Source: Xestospongia bergquistia (taxonomy: Eukaryota > Porifera > Demospongiae > Haplosclerida > Petrosiidae). Taken from it: 64,000 nt of DNA. The stretch's first letter is position 1. Each line of letters begins with the position of its first letter. The stretch covers positions 2,655,001 through 2,719,000 of the forward strand of contig OZ014421.1 of assembly GCA_963965975.1 (NCBI GenBank), in the 5' to 3' direction. Under the pieces are notes generated by a model. That model did no database searches. It was not told the DNA's origin and saw nothing but the letters and a program-made list of their open reading frames with translations. This document shows positions 36,974 to 50,341 of the stretch, piece after piece. The translations under genes and the position numbers were made by a program.

Positions 36974-38875
36974 ATTCTATGTGTGCAGCCACTTTATTAA
37001 AAGGAATTTGAACTTAAAGCTTCATCTGTGTGCAGTAAAAAAAAATTGTTTAATCAAGAAAGCTTTTTAGTCAAGATTATCTCCTGAGAATAACATATAT
37101 GTTTAGCTATTAGTATAACATCTTGTTTGGCAGAAAAGCCCATTATCTTCAAACTGGATATCATCAATGATTACATAATATACTTTATCTGCATGTAAAA
37201 ATAATAAAATTTAAAAGGTTATACATAATTATATGTAGGAGATACTGCAATATTATAAGTTATTTGTAAAGGTTTGAAGTTGATGGTTGGCAAAAAACAA
37301 CCTCACTAAAAAAATTAAGCGTAAATCATATTAGACTAAGCTGTGTCTAATACAATTAGTAATGAAGTTGGAAAATAAAGGATATGAAGACCTTGACTGA
37401 TGTATTTTTATCAGGTTTTTATCTTGTGTTTTGGTTATCAAAAGTTCAAAAGAAGTTATATTTGACTATCTTATGTTGAAATAATAATGAGTTATATATG
37501 ACAATTTCAAAAATTTATAATATGCTCATAGGGTACAAAACATAGTTATGCTACCAAACATTTACCATGTACAGATTTCACTCATAGAGTATCTGTGCAC
37601 AAGTACAGAATTTCCTGTCTAGTAATGAAGCTATTATTATGTACAGTACCAACATAGCAGAGGTTAGCTTATCAGTCAGTTCATATTATGATAGTGATTA
37701 ATCTAGTGTTTTAAAGGTTCACTTGGATTTGTTGATACCAGTATCATCAAATAGATATATAGCAAATTTTTAAGTTGATTTTTACAATAGATCAGATTAG
37801 AGAAATTATTGACTACTTTTGCTTAAGTAATGATTGTATCATGGTTGAGTGCATTTTCCAAATGTCATGGTTGTCTTGGAGAGATATAGGCTATATCCTC
37901 TGTGCATGTCTCTTCAATAGGTGACTTTAATGATTGGCTAAGGTGATGGACATAGCCTTGAAGGCCATGGCACTCCAAGTAAAGGACATGTAATGTATTG
38001 GAATAGAAGCTGACAATTCTCCTTTATTTTGGTATAAAGGTACCACTGTCTCTCTACTGTGAGACAATTTTGTGCTATTAAAAGCCTCTACATAAAATAT
38101 AAAAAGGTGAATATACATCAATAGGATTTACTGACAATCTTACTTTACCAGCACAATTCCATTGTTCTTATTTTGTCCCACACAATTATCTACATGGAAA
38201 TGTATATGACGAGTATTTAGTCCATAATTCTGAAGTAATAGTTAACTAATTATAGCGTTAGTGCCTTTTCCTGTCTCATAGAATTCATTAATGAAATATT
38301 TTACCACTTGTGTACTGCTTCACAACAGACACTAAAGATTCCACATTTCTTCTTTGTTAATAGGTCCTGGTTGAAGGGTTATTAAGAAAATTTACCTGTT
38401 GAACTAATAGACATCGAATGTTTTCTAACAGATAACAAAACCTGTTTAGCATAATTGAAAATATAATGAGCTGTGATTTTTAGTAGAATGACTAGTCGTG
38501 TGAGTGGAGGAGAGACGTATTGTTCAAACTGACGTGTTCCTAGGCCTTACACAATTTGTCTATAATAATTTTATTCTTTCTATACATTCTTTTCTTTTTC
38601 TTTTTATTTTCATTGTTTTAAAAGATAGAAGGTTTTTATTATGCTTATTTAATAGAGATAGTGAGAATGATGGTAACAAGAGAAGAGAGTAAGAATAAGT
38701 TATTTTCATCTTTAAAATGTATTATATTACAGATGTAGTAATTATATCAATATCTATAGTGAACTTTTAATACTGAGTTTGTGAGCAGTTTTAATATCTA
38801 ATCAATGTGACAGACTAGTGAAGACTGATAGAATGTTCCGACAATTCTTTATGTTACGTTTGAGGAATTAAATAT
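36974..38875. other. Gene-poor stretch with one coding-like remnant
   Basis: A minus-strand open piece at 37927-38121 (FYVEAFNSTKLSHSRETVVP, then NKGELSASIPIHYMSFTWSA) looks protein-like, but I cannot place it. It may belong to a dead transposon together with 36615-36973. Nothing else was recognised. Confidence 0.35.
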
Positions 38876-39793
38876 AGTGTAACCTTTAACAGATATTACT
38901 CTTAATAGAATCTCCAACTGTTAGTTCAGTCAATGCAATGTTTTAGTAGTGACGGTGTACAGTATTCTATAATTATTATAATTTATATATAGTTGTAAAG
39001 GTAGTCTCTTTCTTTATACAGTGAATAACTTGATATAAGCAGACATAGATGAATGTTTATATGATCATGTATGATGAATTGATGAATGAATAAGTGTAAA
39101 ACTGAAAGATTAATTAAAACAATATTACTATATATTGAACAATGAGTGGAATTTGTTTGTCTTTACCTAATAATGTACTCTCAGCTTTATTGTTAACAAC
39201 AGTGTTTCACATTGAAACTCAAATTCAAGACAATAAATAAATAAACTCATATACTACTAATATTATAGACAGACACGTTCACTTGATCCTGAAACTTAAA
39301 CTACATGTTTGAAGTGTATTTGTCATACGTCTTATATTGTTAATGTTACAAATACTCCCACTATTACTACAATTGTCTATTAGTCTGATGACTCTATTAT
39401 TATATGAACTAACGTATGTTTTGGAAGGTTGTAGTTGAGGATATAACTGGATAATATGAATTAAACATAGCCTGAATTTACTTTTTGCAGTTGCTTACCA
39501 AGACATACATTTTAAGTGACAATTTAAGATGTGAAAATTTACAGTTTTATAACATCATAGCAATGCAATTTTTATTGGTTAATGATAGCTTCTACTATCT
39601 GCTTGTAGAGGAGAAAATCACTCGTCTTCATAACACTGCTATACTACCAAGTGATGGCAATGATGGATATTTAACATTTTTGAGGCTTACTTCTTTAAAA
39701 ACAACAAATTCCTAGAAATAAAAGAAGGCATGCAGAAGAACATTGTTTTATTTTTATCACAAATAATACAATTAAAATGTATATACATATATG

Positions 39794-39795
<2 letters not shown>

Positions 39796-39876
<81 letters not shown>
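39796..39876. repeat. (TA)n and (GA)n microsatellite
   Basis: A TA run followed by a GA run sits inside duplication block A and is absent from block C, so it expanded after the duplication. Confidence 0.9.
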
Positions 39877-39877
<1 letters not shown>

Positions 39878-39936
39878 AATGATGATGATGAATGAAAGAA
39901 TCAAGTGACTTAGAAGAATTTAAATATGATGAATCT

Positions 39937-40287
39937 TCATGTATCATCTAAAGAATTGTTCACTGTGTTGATGTATATCCTCAAAGAACCACTTATAGTT
40001 CCTCCAATTATAGCTATATAGAAATACCAGTCCACCTGAGATAAATAAAACAGATATATATATAGAGAGAGAGACAAATGATGACAGTTTAAAAATGGAC
40101 ATATTATTTGTGCACAATTTTATAGTAATAGCTGTGTGTGTAAAGGAGTGTGCTACAGTAAGTTCAGTTGGAAATACATTGACAATGTCAAAGATGATAT
40201 GACTGAAGATGAAATTAACCTCGGTCAGAAGACAACTGCTGCCCAATATTATCATTGGATAAGTGACAACAGTTTTGATGCATGTTC
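39937..40287 (-). CDS. C-terminal exons of an unidentified membrane protein
   Basis: Two minus-strand exons join in phase 0. 40287-40178 (after TTTTTTTAG, donor GTATTT) contains TCIKTVVTYPMIILGSSCLL and FSHIIFDIVN. 40035-39937 (after TTATCTCAG) reads WYFYIAIIGGTISGSLRIYI and ends DDT before TGA. Both are strongly hydrophobic, so the product would be a multi-pass or long-helix membrane protein. Upstream on the same strand, a hydrophobic piece (FIFFLYLVIIGLMITIIRWL, about 40545-40625) and a part with YVRVNITDERNLQVLTF (about 40860-40925) may belong to it. The block C counterpart (46.9-47.3 kb) has stops. The family is not recognised, and the whole could itself be a relic. Confidence 0.35.
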
Positions 40288-41819
40288 CTAAAAAAATAAG
40301 TCAGTCATCATAAATAAGTCAGTCATCATAGAGTAAAGGTACAGTGAAACAATCAAAACAGAATAAATAAAAAATTGTCCTACTAGGATTTGCCAGATAG
40401 CATTGCTATTTCTTCATGGAATTAAAAGATATCATCTGGACGATATTGGAGACAATTACATAAAGAAGTATTACAAATTACGTTTGATAACAAAAAGTGT
40501 ACAATTGTTATCCTTTTATTGATATAGAAAATATGGAAACAAATGACAACAGCCATCTAATTATTGTAATCATCAAGCCAATGATTACCAGGTAAAGAAA
40601 AAATATGAAGGGATTACTCAACAATTTTTTTATTAGAATGCCTGGAAATATGCACATGGATTTACAACTTTTACTCTCAAGTACATACAAGCAAGCTATA
40701 TGTTGTGATCATTTACGAGCTACACACACAACAAACTACATACCTTATTTTTGCAATTGAGGCTTGAAAGGATCATTTTGGTTCAGAATGTTTAGTTCTA
40801 TTACTGAGATGACTTAATTTTACTACTACATTTTAGTGATATCGAGATACACTCTGATATTTCTTTGTAGTGTCAAATGTTAAAACTTGCAGATTCCTCT
40901 CATCTGTGATATTTACACGTACATAAAAATGGGTTTCGCTTGTAACACTAACAATTCTGTCGAAACAAACACACATGCATTGTATAAGGCTTCTTTGGCG
41001 GAGTAGTATTGCGGACTCTCTATACACAGAACAAATTGATTTTGGTTGCAATAGATACCCAAGTTGTATCTTTATTTATTAAAAGCTTAATATACATAAG
41101 CTTTGATAGTTACAGTCAGAAAAGATTATTATATATCTTATGTCACAGATTTATAACATCCTGATTTTCCAAATGATTATTGTCACCTTTTTATAACATC
41201 TGCACACTAAGAGTTAAGCTAGGGCTTGTATACTTTCTAACACAGAGGAAATGTGGAATTTTTGAAGCAGTACTACAACAGGTAAACTACTATTTTCAAT
41301 TAATGAATTATACAATACAGGAAAAGGCATAACACTATAATTAGTTTATTACACTACTACTTTCAAAATTATGGATTAAATACTTGTCATATACATCTCT
41401 ACGTAGATAATTATGTGGGACAAAGTAAGAAAAATGCAATTAAATGTCAATAAATCCTATTAGTGTATACTTCCCTTTTAGTATTTTATGTAGATGGTTT
41501 TGTCAGTACATAGTACATCTATCAAGCTCTCCATCTTACATGTGGATCACACAATGTATTCTCAGGATTTATGCTTTAGCTGGTGAGATAGAAGTTCAGA
41601 TGTATTGAAGGTAACTCTAAATGAGATAGCAAACACTATAAAAAGTCTTTATTAAATCAACACTAATAGTTGGTAGTGAAGGTGGTCAAGTATTGATACC
41701 TACCTATGACTGGACTGGTTTTGGGTTTTCTGGTCCCATATTTTTAGCATAGACATACTATAAAAACATCAACATGTTATCATTGACAGTGACTAACCTG
41801 ACTAGCTATCGTTAAGAGA

Positions 41820-42310
41820 AACTACTGATGGTCCAGTCAAAGATTAGATCACTTGCAAGCATGCACCTCAGATAAACTAGACAAACATGTAATGTTTTCT
41901 ATTGTTCATCCATGTGGTCTCACACCAGAGAGACAATAGTACCTTTCGTGACAGATAAGGGACTACTGATGGTCCAGTCAAAGATTAGATCTCTTGCAAG
42001 CATGCACCTCAGATAAACTAGACAAAAATGTAATGTTTTCTATTGTTCATCCATGTGGTCTCACACCAGAGAGACAATAGTACCTTTCGTGACAGATAAG
42101 GGAATATTGTCAACCTCCATTCCAAGACACTAACTGACCTTTACCTAGAGTGGCATGACCTTCAACACCACATCCACCACCTCAGACACACATTGAGCCA
42201 CCTACTGAAGATACATGCATAGAGGATGTATTCTATATCTCTCAAAAGCAACATGACTGTGTAGAAAATGTGGTCAAAAAGGACACAGTCATTACTCTTG
42301 CAAAAGTTAA
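41820..42310 (+). pseudogene. Retroelement gag fragment with CCHC zinc knuckle
   Basis: A frame reads QRLDHLQACTSDKLDKHVMF, then HPCGLTPERQ. Further on, C-x2-C-x4-H-x4-C (CRKCGQKGHSHYSCK) at about 42254-42298 is a complete zinc knuckle of retroelement gag type. The first part is present twice in tandem (period 141 bp). No protease or polymerase follows. Family undetermined. Confidence 0.65.
41822..42103. repeat. 141-bp tandem duplication inside the gag fragment
   Basis: Two copies begin ACTACTGATGGTCCAGTCAA at 41822 and 41962. I see two base differences between them (ATCACTTG/ATCTCTTG and ACAAACATG/ACAAAAATG). The period is about 141 bases. Confidence 0.95.
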
Positions 42311-42399
42311 GTAAATAATATTCTTAAAAATTATTAAACTGATCACTTGTCCAAAATAATATTAAAAATTTTCTATCTATTTCATACTACATGTATTGT

Positions 42400-42900
42400 A
42401 CTTGGTATAATTGGATATAAGTAGACCAAGATGAATGTAGTTATGATCACGTGTGATGAATTTATGAATTGATGAAATGACAAGCATAAAAAATACAAAA
42501 TTGATTTAAAAAAATATTGCTATATACTAGTTAATAGGTGAAATTTGTTTGACTGTACTTGATGATTTATTATCAGCAAAATTGTTAACAATAGTGTTTG
42601 ACATTATAACTCAAATTCAACACAATAAATAAATAAACTAATATTCTACTAATATTGACAGACATATTCACTTGATCCTAGAAACTTAAACTACAAGTAT
42701 GATATATATTTGTCATATGTCTTATATTGTTAATGTTACAAATACTTCCACTACTACTAGTATTGTCTATTAGTCTGTTGATTAATGTTACTCTATTATT
42801 ATATAAATTGACATATGGTTAGGAAGGATGTATTTGACATTATAATTGTACTAATAGGAATTAAAAGAAGCATGAATTTATTTAAGTATGTCTTTGTAAC
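42400..42900. repeat. Segmental duplication block B
   Basis: It matches the centre of blocks A and C: GGATATAAGTAGAC, GATGAATGTAGTTATGATCA, CAATAAATAAATAAACTAAT, CTTATATTGTTAATGTTACA and ACATATGGTTAGGAAGGATG. It sits right after the gag fragment. Confidence 0.85.
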
Positions 42901-45900
42901 TGTTCTAATAATCATATACAGTACATGTACATGGAGTTACTGTACTAATGACTTGATTGTCCAAAAATAGTACAATTAATTGTCGTTAACATATAATATT
43001 AATGCTTTTATTGTTATCATTTTAAGCTCTTCTAATAGGAAGAGCATTTAGACCACTACAAGAAAATTCATTATAATAATGGAATAGATGTACACACACA
43101 GCTATGACTCTTCTACTACTGCTATCTATATCTCTTAGTCTCATTATACCACTACTATAGGATAGATAAAAAATAATTAATTGATATTACATAAATTATT
43201 TGATATGATAATTGAATTAATGAATGGTCAAAAATGAACATCTTTATGGTTGTAATATTTAATGAACCTCCTCAGTACAAACATCTCCATATACTTGCAA
43301 ATAGAAATTTGTTCATTTTAGCTAGTTATTGCTAATACAGTTTTAATACAAGCAGTGAGCATAAGTAATGTACTCATAACAGCTTATTATTAACAGTTTA
43401 TGGTTTCATAAAGTGCTATTATAATTTTTGCATTTGAAGAGATTTAATATTTCTTATAATTTAAAGGACATTTAAGGCAATTTATGTCTATTAAGATTTT
43501 CTTGTGAATATTTCATGTATTCTAACCTTGAAGACATCTTTCTGATGGTATGTACCACTTGGATATTCTTCTGAAATATTAGTTTATATAGATATAGTAG
43601 GATGTTTGTCATGAGACCATTAGACAATACTGAAGTATAGTGGGAGAACATGTATATAATAACTGTTATAAAATGAGACATTTGTACAAGCAACAATAGA
43701 TAAAATGTGTTGTGTCATTTTAAATGATATCACTACATCAACTATACTATACTTACATTGTGTTATTATTCTGTATAGTTAGGATATAATTGTGATAGTA
43801 AGAATATTTGTTATGACATATGATTGTATGATATGTTAAATATTATCGCTATAAATAGTATGTATTAAATATTATATGTATGTACATGTACATTTAATTA
43901 CTGGCTTTGGTGACAGATTTGTAATAATCTACAACAATGTCTATACAATTTAATTATGTGACATAATCTCAACTGTTCAATATTATCATGAACTAACTGA
44001 TCAATCCTGTAGAGAGAGAGAGCCGTATTAGATAAAACCATTCAATTCTTTACAAAGTTTCATGTTTCTCTTGATGGTGAAAGTCTTTTCTTGTAAATGC
44101 TGTCAGTAAAATTAGTTGAGTAATGAAATATTTCTAACAAGGGTGTTAAAAATGCAAAAAATCAATGAAATTATAATTATAATTGAGATTTGTCAACAAT
44201 AAGTATTTGTGAATAAGCCACAAATGGAAGTAAATGAGAGATAAGCCTAAATACTTTAATAATAGAATTATCTGTAACAAACTGTTGAAGTGATCATCAG
44301 CTAAACTAAACAATTATACAGCCAGTATTGATGATGGTATTGAACAGATACATCACACAGTTATGACTGACTTTAATAAGTCTTATGTCAAAAGTAATGT
44401 GTTATTCAAGATCATTACATTACATCATCATGTTTGATTATGTTGATAATGATCTACACATACATAAGGTCTGAAAAAATTAACATGATACAAATAATAC
44501 ATGATATGTATTATGTATAACATGTGATAATTAAATCATTCATTCAATAACCTATATATTATACAAAATTAGGCCAATAAAGCAACTAATGTACAGTTAC
44601 TGCTATGTATTTTAGTTTGTCATGATATACACTGGAGCCCTAGATATCACTTTCACAATATCTGTAGAAGATTATTCATAAAATGTAAACATTCACTATA
44701 ACTTTATGACAATGTAGACAATGAGTGACAACTTAACAATAATTATGAACCAAGATTATTTGAAGCTTGTCACTACCTTGTATCATTGTGATGTTAATGT
44801 AACAACTTTGTAATTTCTGTATGGGTTGTAGTCATGTACATGTATATGATGTAGTAATGGACATATAAATGAGAGGTTAAGTACACCATAAATTAAGGAC
44901 ATTTATGAAATAAGGAATTAAATGTGTAGGAAAATTTATTAAATTGTTGTGCACAAATGTATATCAGTAGGGACTGGATTTTAATTGATAAGTACTGGTG
45001 CTATGATCATATCCATTAACTGTCTCATCTGAAGTAGTTTATAGTGTCTATACTCTGTTCTTTGACTGATGCTTTATGGAATTTTAAATAGAATATTGCA
45101 TGACTAATTGTGTCATCATGACAATATATAGGTGTAGCCTTTGAAGGCTAATGGATGGATGGTACAAATAAATGGATAAATGGGATAAAGTATATTCATA
45201 GTTATAATACTCCCACTATATACTACTAACATTACCTGTTGGTGTCTACTATATAAACTGACGTGTGGTCAGGATATCAGTTATGGATATGAATTTGTCC
45301 TAAGATTTGAATTTGTCCTAAGTATACTATCTATGAGAGAAAGCAGAAATAGATAAGTTGGTGATTTTTAGCATTATCATTCACAGCCATTGCTGCAAAA
45401 CTTGTTATTTAAGTTAATGAATTCACTGACTATTAACATGTGGTGTCAGTTAAAATATATTCAGTTTCATTTCATTGATTATTTCATTATCACATACAAA
45501 AATAGAATAAAAAATATAAAATCCATTAACAAATCTAAAATATTATCAAATACAATCAAAGCTGTATTGCATTTGTATAATAAAAAGTATGTTTGATTTT
45601 AATTGACAGTAATATTATAGTTAAATATAGCTATAATAAAATCTGTCATTATAACAGTATCTCCTACATATATTATTGTATGAAGCATGTCTTATCTTTC
45701 AAGTTTTACTTTTACATAGAGATATCATTAGTAAAGTATATCATGTAATCATTGATGATATCCTGAATGAAAATAGTCAATTTAAGGTACTTAAGGTACT
45801 TACCACAAATTAGAAAAGCTATGACACTGCAATGTATGTATAATGTATAAGAATAATCCCATTTGTAAATTGTACAAAATTGTAACATAAAATACATTGT

Positions 45901-45964
45901 ATGTAGTATGTTGTGCATATGTGTGTGTATGTAAAGATAAAGGAATTAATTAACATACTGTTAG
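42901..45964. other. Gene-free AT-rich stretch
   Basis: No exon was recognised. 45000-45330 is a further duplicated piece, paired with 48780-49040: both carry GGAATTTTAAA, AATACTCCCACTA, ACTACTATATAAACTGAC and GGTCAG..ATGGAYATGAATTTG. Other short open frames are chance AT-rich translations. Confidence 0.5.
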
Positions 45965-47440
45965 CATTGACACTGAGCACTCTTAATAGAACCTTTAATT
46001 CTAAGCTCAGTCATTTTGTGTTGCAGTAGTGACAGTATATACCATTCTATAATTAATTTATAGTTATAAAAAGTAGTCTTTTAATTAAGTATAACTAGAT
46101 ATAAGTAGACACAGATGAATGTAGTTATGATCATGTATGATTAATTTATAATTTGATAAAAAGACAAGTATAAAGCTAGGAGATTGATTGAAACAATACT
46201 ATTATAATTGTGTTGGTTAATGATTGAGATTTTTTAATAATTTAATAAATTATGTTTCACCTTGAAACTAAAATTCAAGATCAGACAATAAATAAATAAA
46301 CTCATACTCCACTAATATATATAGACATATATATTTCCATGAAATTTTGAACTGTTAGTCTGATAAGTATTTCATATTGTTAATGCTACAAATAATCCCA
46401 CTACTACTAGTATCATCAATTTGTATGATGATTCATATCACACTATTACTATATAAACTGACATATGGTTAGGAAGGATGTGGTTGACGATATAATTGTA
46501 ATATGAATTAAACATAAGTCTTAATTTACTTTAGACTGTCATCAACACATACATTGTAAATGACAATTTGTAAAGTGAAATTAACAATTTTTTAACATGA
46601 TGACATCATAGCAATGCAATATTAAAAATTTAACAATGACTTCTACTATCAGTTGTACAGAGTAGAGAAAAGTTCGTCTTCATTACAATGATATATTACC
46701 AAATGATGACCAAGATGGGCATTTAGCTTTATTTGATGAATACTTTATAAAACAATGAATTCCTAGAAAGTGAAAGAAGGACATGCAGAGGAACAATGTT
46801 TCATTTTTATTGTAAATCATAAATAAAAAACATAGAGACAAATGACGAAAATAGCAGGAAAGTGTGTGATAATGGAATGGGAAAATCAAGTGGCTTAGAG
46901 GAATTTGAAGATGATGAATCTTCAGGTATCATCTCAATAAGTGTTGATTGCTTTCATGTACATCATCACAGAACCATTTATAGTTCTTTTAATTACAGCT
47001 ACAAATACCAGTCCACTTAAGATAAATGAAACAGATAAAAAGAGACAAACACAAATTTACATATGAAAGAGAACATATTATTCATAAAAACATTAATATA
47101 GTAACAGCTGTGTGTAAAAAAATGTGCTACAAAAACTTAGCTGAAAATACCTCGACAATGTCAACATGATATGGCAAAATTGGCTAAAGATGAACTTGAT
47201 CTCATAGTCATGGGACAACTATTGGTTAATATTATTAATATTGGTGAAATGGTAACAGGTTTGATGCATGTTCTTAAGGAATAAGATTAGCCAGCAAGTA
47301 CATTCACATTATGCAGCAATGTTAGAGTGAAATAATTAAAACAGAATCAATGAGCTATTTGTCTTATTAGATTTGCAGGAAAATGTTTCTATTCATTCAT
47401 GAGATAGGAAGGTATTATCTGGACACTATCAGAGACAGCT
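45965..47440. repeat. Segmental duplication block C
   Basis: This is the collinear partner of 38880-40440. Its copy of the membrane-protein exons (about 46925-47035 and 47160-47280, minus strand) keeps the TCIK start but gains stops, so any gene in this block is dead. It lacks the TA/GA microsatellite seen in block A. Confidence 0.85.
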
Positions 47441-47811
47441 ACATAAAGGATGGAATACGGAATATAACAAAGGTTTAGATGAAGATTTAGAATATATGCA
47501 ACAAGACCTATGAAAAAGAAAACAAAAAATTAACAGTTTCAATTTTACTACAGTAAGATGTATGGCAACCTATGGAGATAATGATATACATATATAATAT
47601 ATACTAAATACTGACATTTATTACAGTATATTGGCTATTTTCAGGTCCAGATGTTCCTACTACTATCCAAGATAACTGTCCCAAGTAGTGGAAATAGTTA
47701 CATAACAGAACATCATGTTCTTCTTCATCTCCTCTCAACATATTAAGAAATAACTAACACAATAATACTACAGCGAGGAATCAGTTACTGCATTCTCGTA
47801 TATATCAAACC

Positions 47812-47836
47812 ATCTATCTATCTATCTATCTATCCA
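47812..47836. repeat. (CTAT)n microsatellite
   Basis: A short CTAT run (CATCTATCTATCTATCTATC). It lies in otherwise unremarkable AT-rich DNA between block C and the 27-bp minisatellite. Confidence 0.9.
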
Positions 47837-48485
47837 TCTTTCAATCTGATCACATCTGATGTAGTCCATATATCACAAGTCCCTGAGAGCAATATAATAT
47901 CAGGTAGTAAGAGAGGGTATCAGTAACACATACCATGCCTAGTGAGTGTTCCTGTGATATGGTGTTCTATCATGTTATTAGAGTAATCCCATACCTTATA
48001 ATGTATATATTAATTCCTTGTAGGGTTTGATAATCCGGAGGCATGAGATTAATTGGGAGATTTGGAGAATGAATGAAAAGTGTGATAAGAAATTTTGCTG
48101 TTAATTTCAAAGCAGTTGCCTTTAAGTAACATATAACATACCATATTAATGATGTGTTTGATGAAATTATATTTATATGTGTACATTATGAAACATTGAA
48201 TACATATTAATGATGAAGTCACTGAGTAATTTTGAAAAGGAAACGTTTCTCTTAATATTTTTAACTATTTTATTCCTTTTTCTTCATTCCAATGTGGGTG
48301 TGTTCTCTAAGCTGAGGTAATTTGACCTTTTTCTATGCCAAACGTAACTTCAACAAAAGATTAAACAAGAGTCTACAGAGAGAGAGAAAGAGAGAATTAA
48401 AAATAAATTTTGCTATAGCTCTACCTTATGTTTGCTTTCCTCACAATCTCCTTTCCAGTCCTGACACTTCTTGCTATCCTTCACT

Positions 48486-48785
48486 ATATCTATATGTAGT
48501 GACTATACATTATTATCTATATGTAGTGACTATACATTATTATCTATATGTAGTGACTATACATTATTATCTATATGTAGTGACTATACATTATTATCTA
48601 TATGTAGTGACTATACATTATTATCTATATGTAGTGACTATACATTATTATCTATATGTAGTGACTATACATTATTATCTATATGTAGTGACTATACATT
48701 ATTATCTATATGTAGTGACTATACATTATTATCTATATGTAGTGACTATACATTATTAACTATATGTAGTGACTATACATTATTA
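48486..48785. repeat. 27-bp minisatellite, 11 copies
   Basis: The unit is CTATATGTAGTGACTATACA followed by TTATTAT, repeated about 11 times with almost no variation (one T-to-A change in the last unit). Because 27 is a multiple of 3, all frames stay open over the array. This produces two spurious 118-145 codon frames. Confidence 0.97.
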
Positions 48786-49040
48786 TGCCTGATGGTTTGT
48801 GGAATTTTAAAATATAATGATGTATGACTATCTGTATCATAAAGACAATATAACTGTGGACTTATAGTTTAAACTATTGAAAAATGATGGATGGACAGAA
48901 AAATGAATGGATAAATTAATATATGTATATTCATAGTTATAATACTCCCACTACTACTAACACTACCTGTTAATATCTACTATATAAACTGACATGTGGT
49001 CAGTTATGGACATGAATTTGTCCTTAGATTATTTGAAAGA

Positions 49041-50341
49041 AATGTTTGTTAATATCAGGTAAGTTATTTAAAACTATGATCTGTATGTCTTAGATTACCA
49101 CCACTTTAAGGTTTATGTTTCAATGGAAAAGACAAATTCTAATGGCACTACTGGATAAGATTCGTTTGAAAGTGTATATATAGATATATGTACATGTATG
49201 ACTTAATGGAATAGATGCACAAAGTAGAGAGTGAAATCATAAGGAATAAGATAGATAGTATACATTGATGAACTAATGAGTGTAATATAAATAGATACAC
49301 TGACATAGTAGTTGATAACATCATTTTATCCTTATAAGGATAGCCACTAGAGTGTTTGTGGTTAATTTATAATATCAATTGTACACACCATACTGATATA
49401 ATATATGTACATGTACTCACACTATAGACTGGTGTGTGTAGTAAGTTATGTCCTTCACTATATCCTCCTCATTACATACAGAGTCAGTTGTAAGTTCATG
49501 TAATAGTAAATGTATGATACTTTGTGTCTCTTTCTTTACTCTTGATATAAGTTTATATTTATAACAATCAATCTAGTAATATAATAATGTAATCAACTAC
49601 TACTAGTATTGTGTATAGTAGTGACAATATTACACTATTACATGTACATATTATTAATGAAGACATTATCATACTTAACATACATAGTGTGACTTTTAGT
49701 GAGTCATGTTATTCAATAGTAATTTGGTTCATTTAAAATCTATTGATCCTATAATATTCTCTATCTGTCCATCCACTTGTCTCTCTGTCCATCCATTTAA
49801 TATATAGATGAAGTAATCAATACATGACACTGTATGGTTTATTACTATGTTGTAATGATGAATACTAATAAGAACCACATTTTATTAATGTTTAGTGACA
49901 TTATTATATGTGTAGAAAATGAAGCCTCCTTTCTAAACCATAATGTAAGTACATCTACATGTAACTATTGACATATCTATTTCATATTTTTAACAGGAAT
50001 AAAATACTACATATAATGAACAGAGGAGTTTAGTATAAGGTAGTTAAAGTTAATAAAGAAACCTCATTTTTTCTGAATGAATAAATGAAGTGTTGACTGT
50101 GTACACTATATACTATTGAATGACACATCAGTTAGTCTTATATATCAACAGTAATGTAGGATACATTGTCATCACAATCATTTACAAAAGTCACTTTCAT
50201 AATATACTGATTATGTAACCTGCAATATTGGTGAGCTGTAGTCAGTGACATGAAGTGGGTGGAGTTTCGGTGGCTAGTTAACATACCATTTTTTATCATT
50301 TTAAATTCCTATGGCAACATATGAAGACATTATTGTCATCA
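49041..50341. other. Gene-free stretch
   Basis: No exon was recognised. It probably includes the 3' UTR or flank of the minus-strand gene that ends at 50342. Confidence 0.45.

Larger units (their letters stand above)
38880..40440. repeat. Segmental duplication block A
   Basis: It is collinear with 45965-47440 (block C) over about 1.5 kb, and its middle is collinear with 42400-42900 (block B). Shared landmarks in order: ACTCTTAATAGAA, TAGTAGTGACGGTGTA, ACAATAAATAAATAAACTCA, TTATATTGTTAATGTTACAA, AACATCATAGCAATGCAA and the minus-strand membrane-protein exons. The divergence suggests old duplications. Confidence 0.85.

Noticed and set aside
48322..48827. 145- and 118-codon frames with repeated nonapeptides
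   Set aside because: They are open only because the 27-bp minisatellite unit is a multiple of three. There is no conserved sequence before or after.
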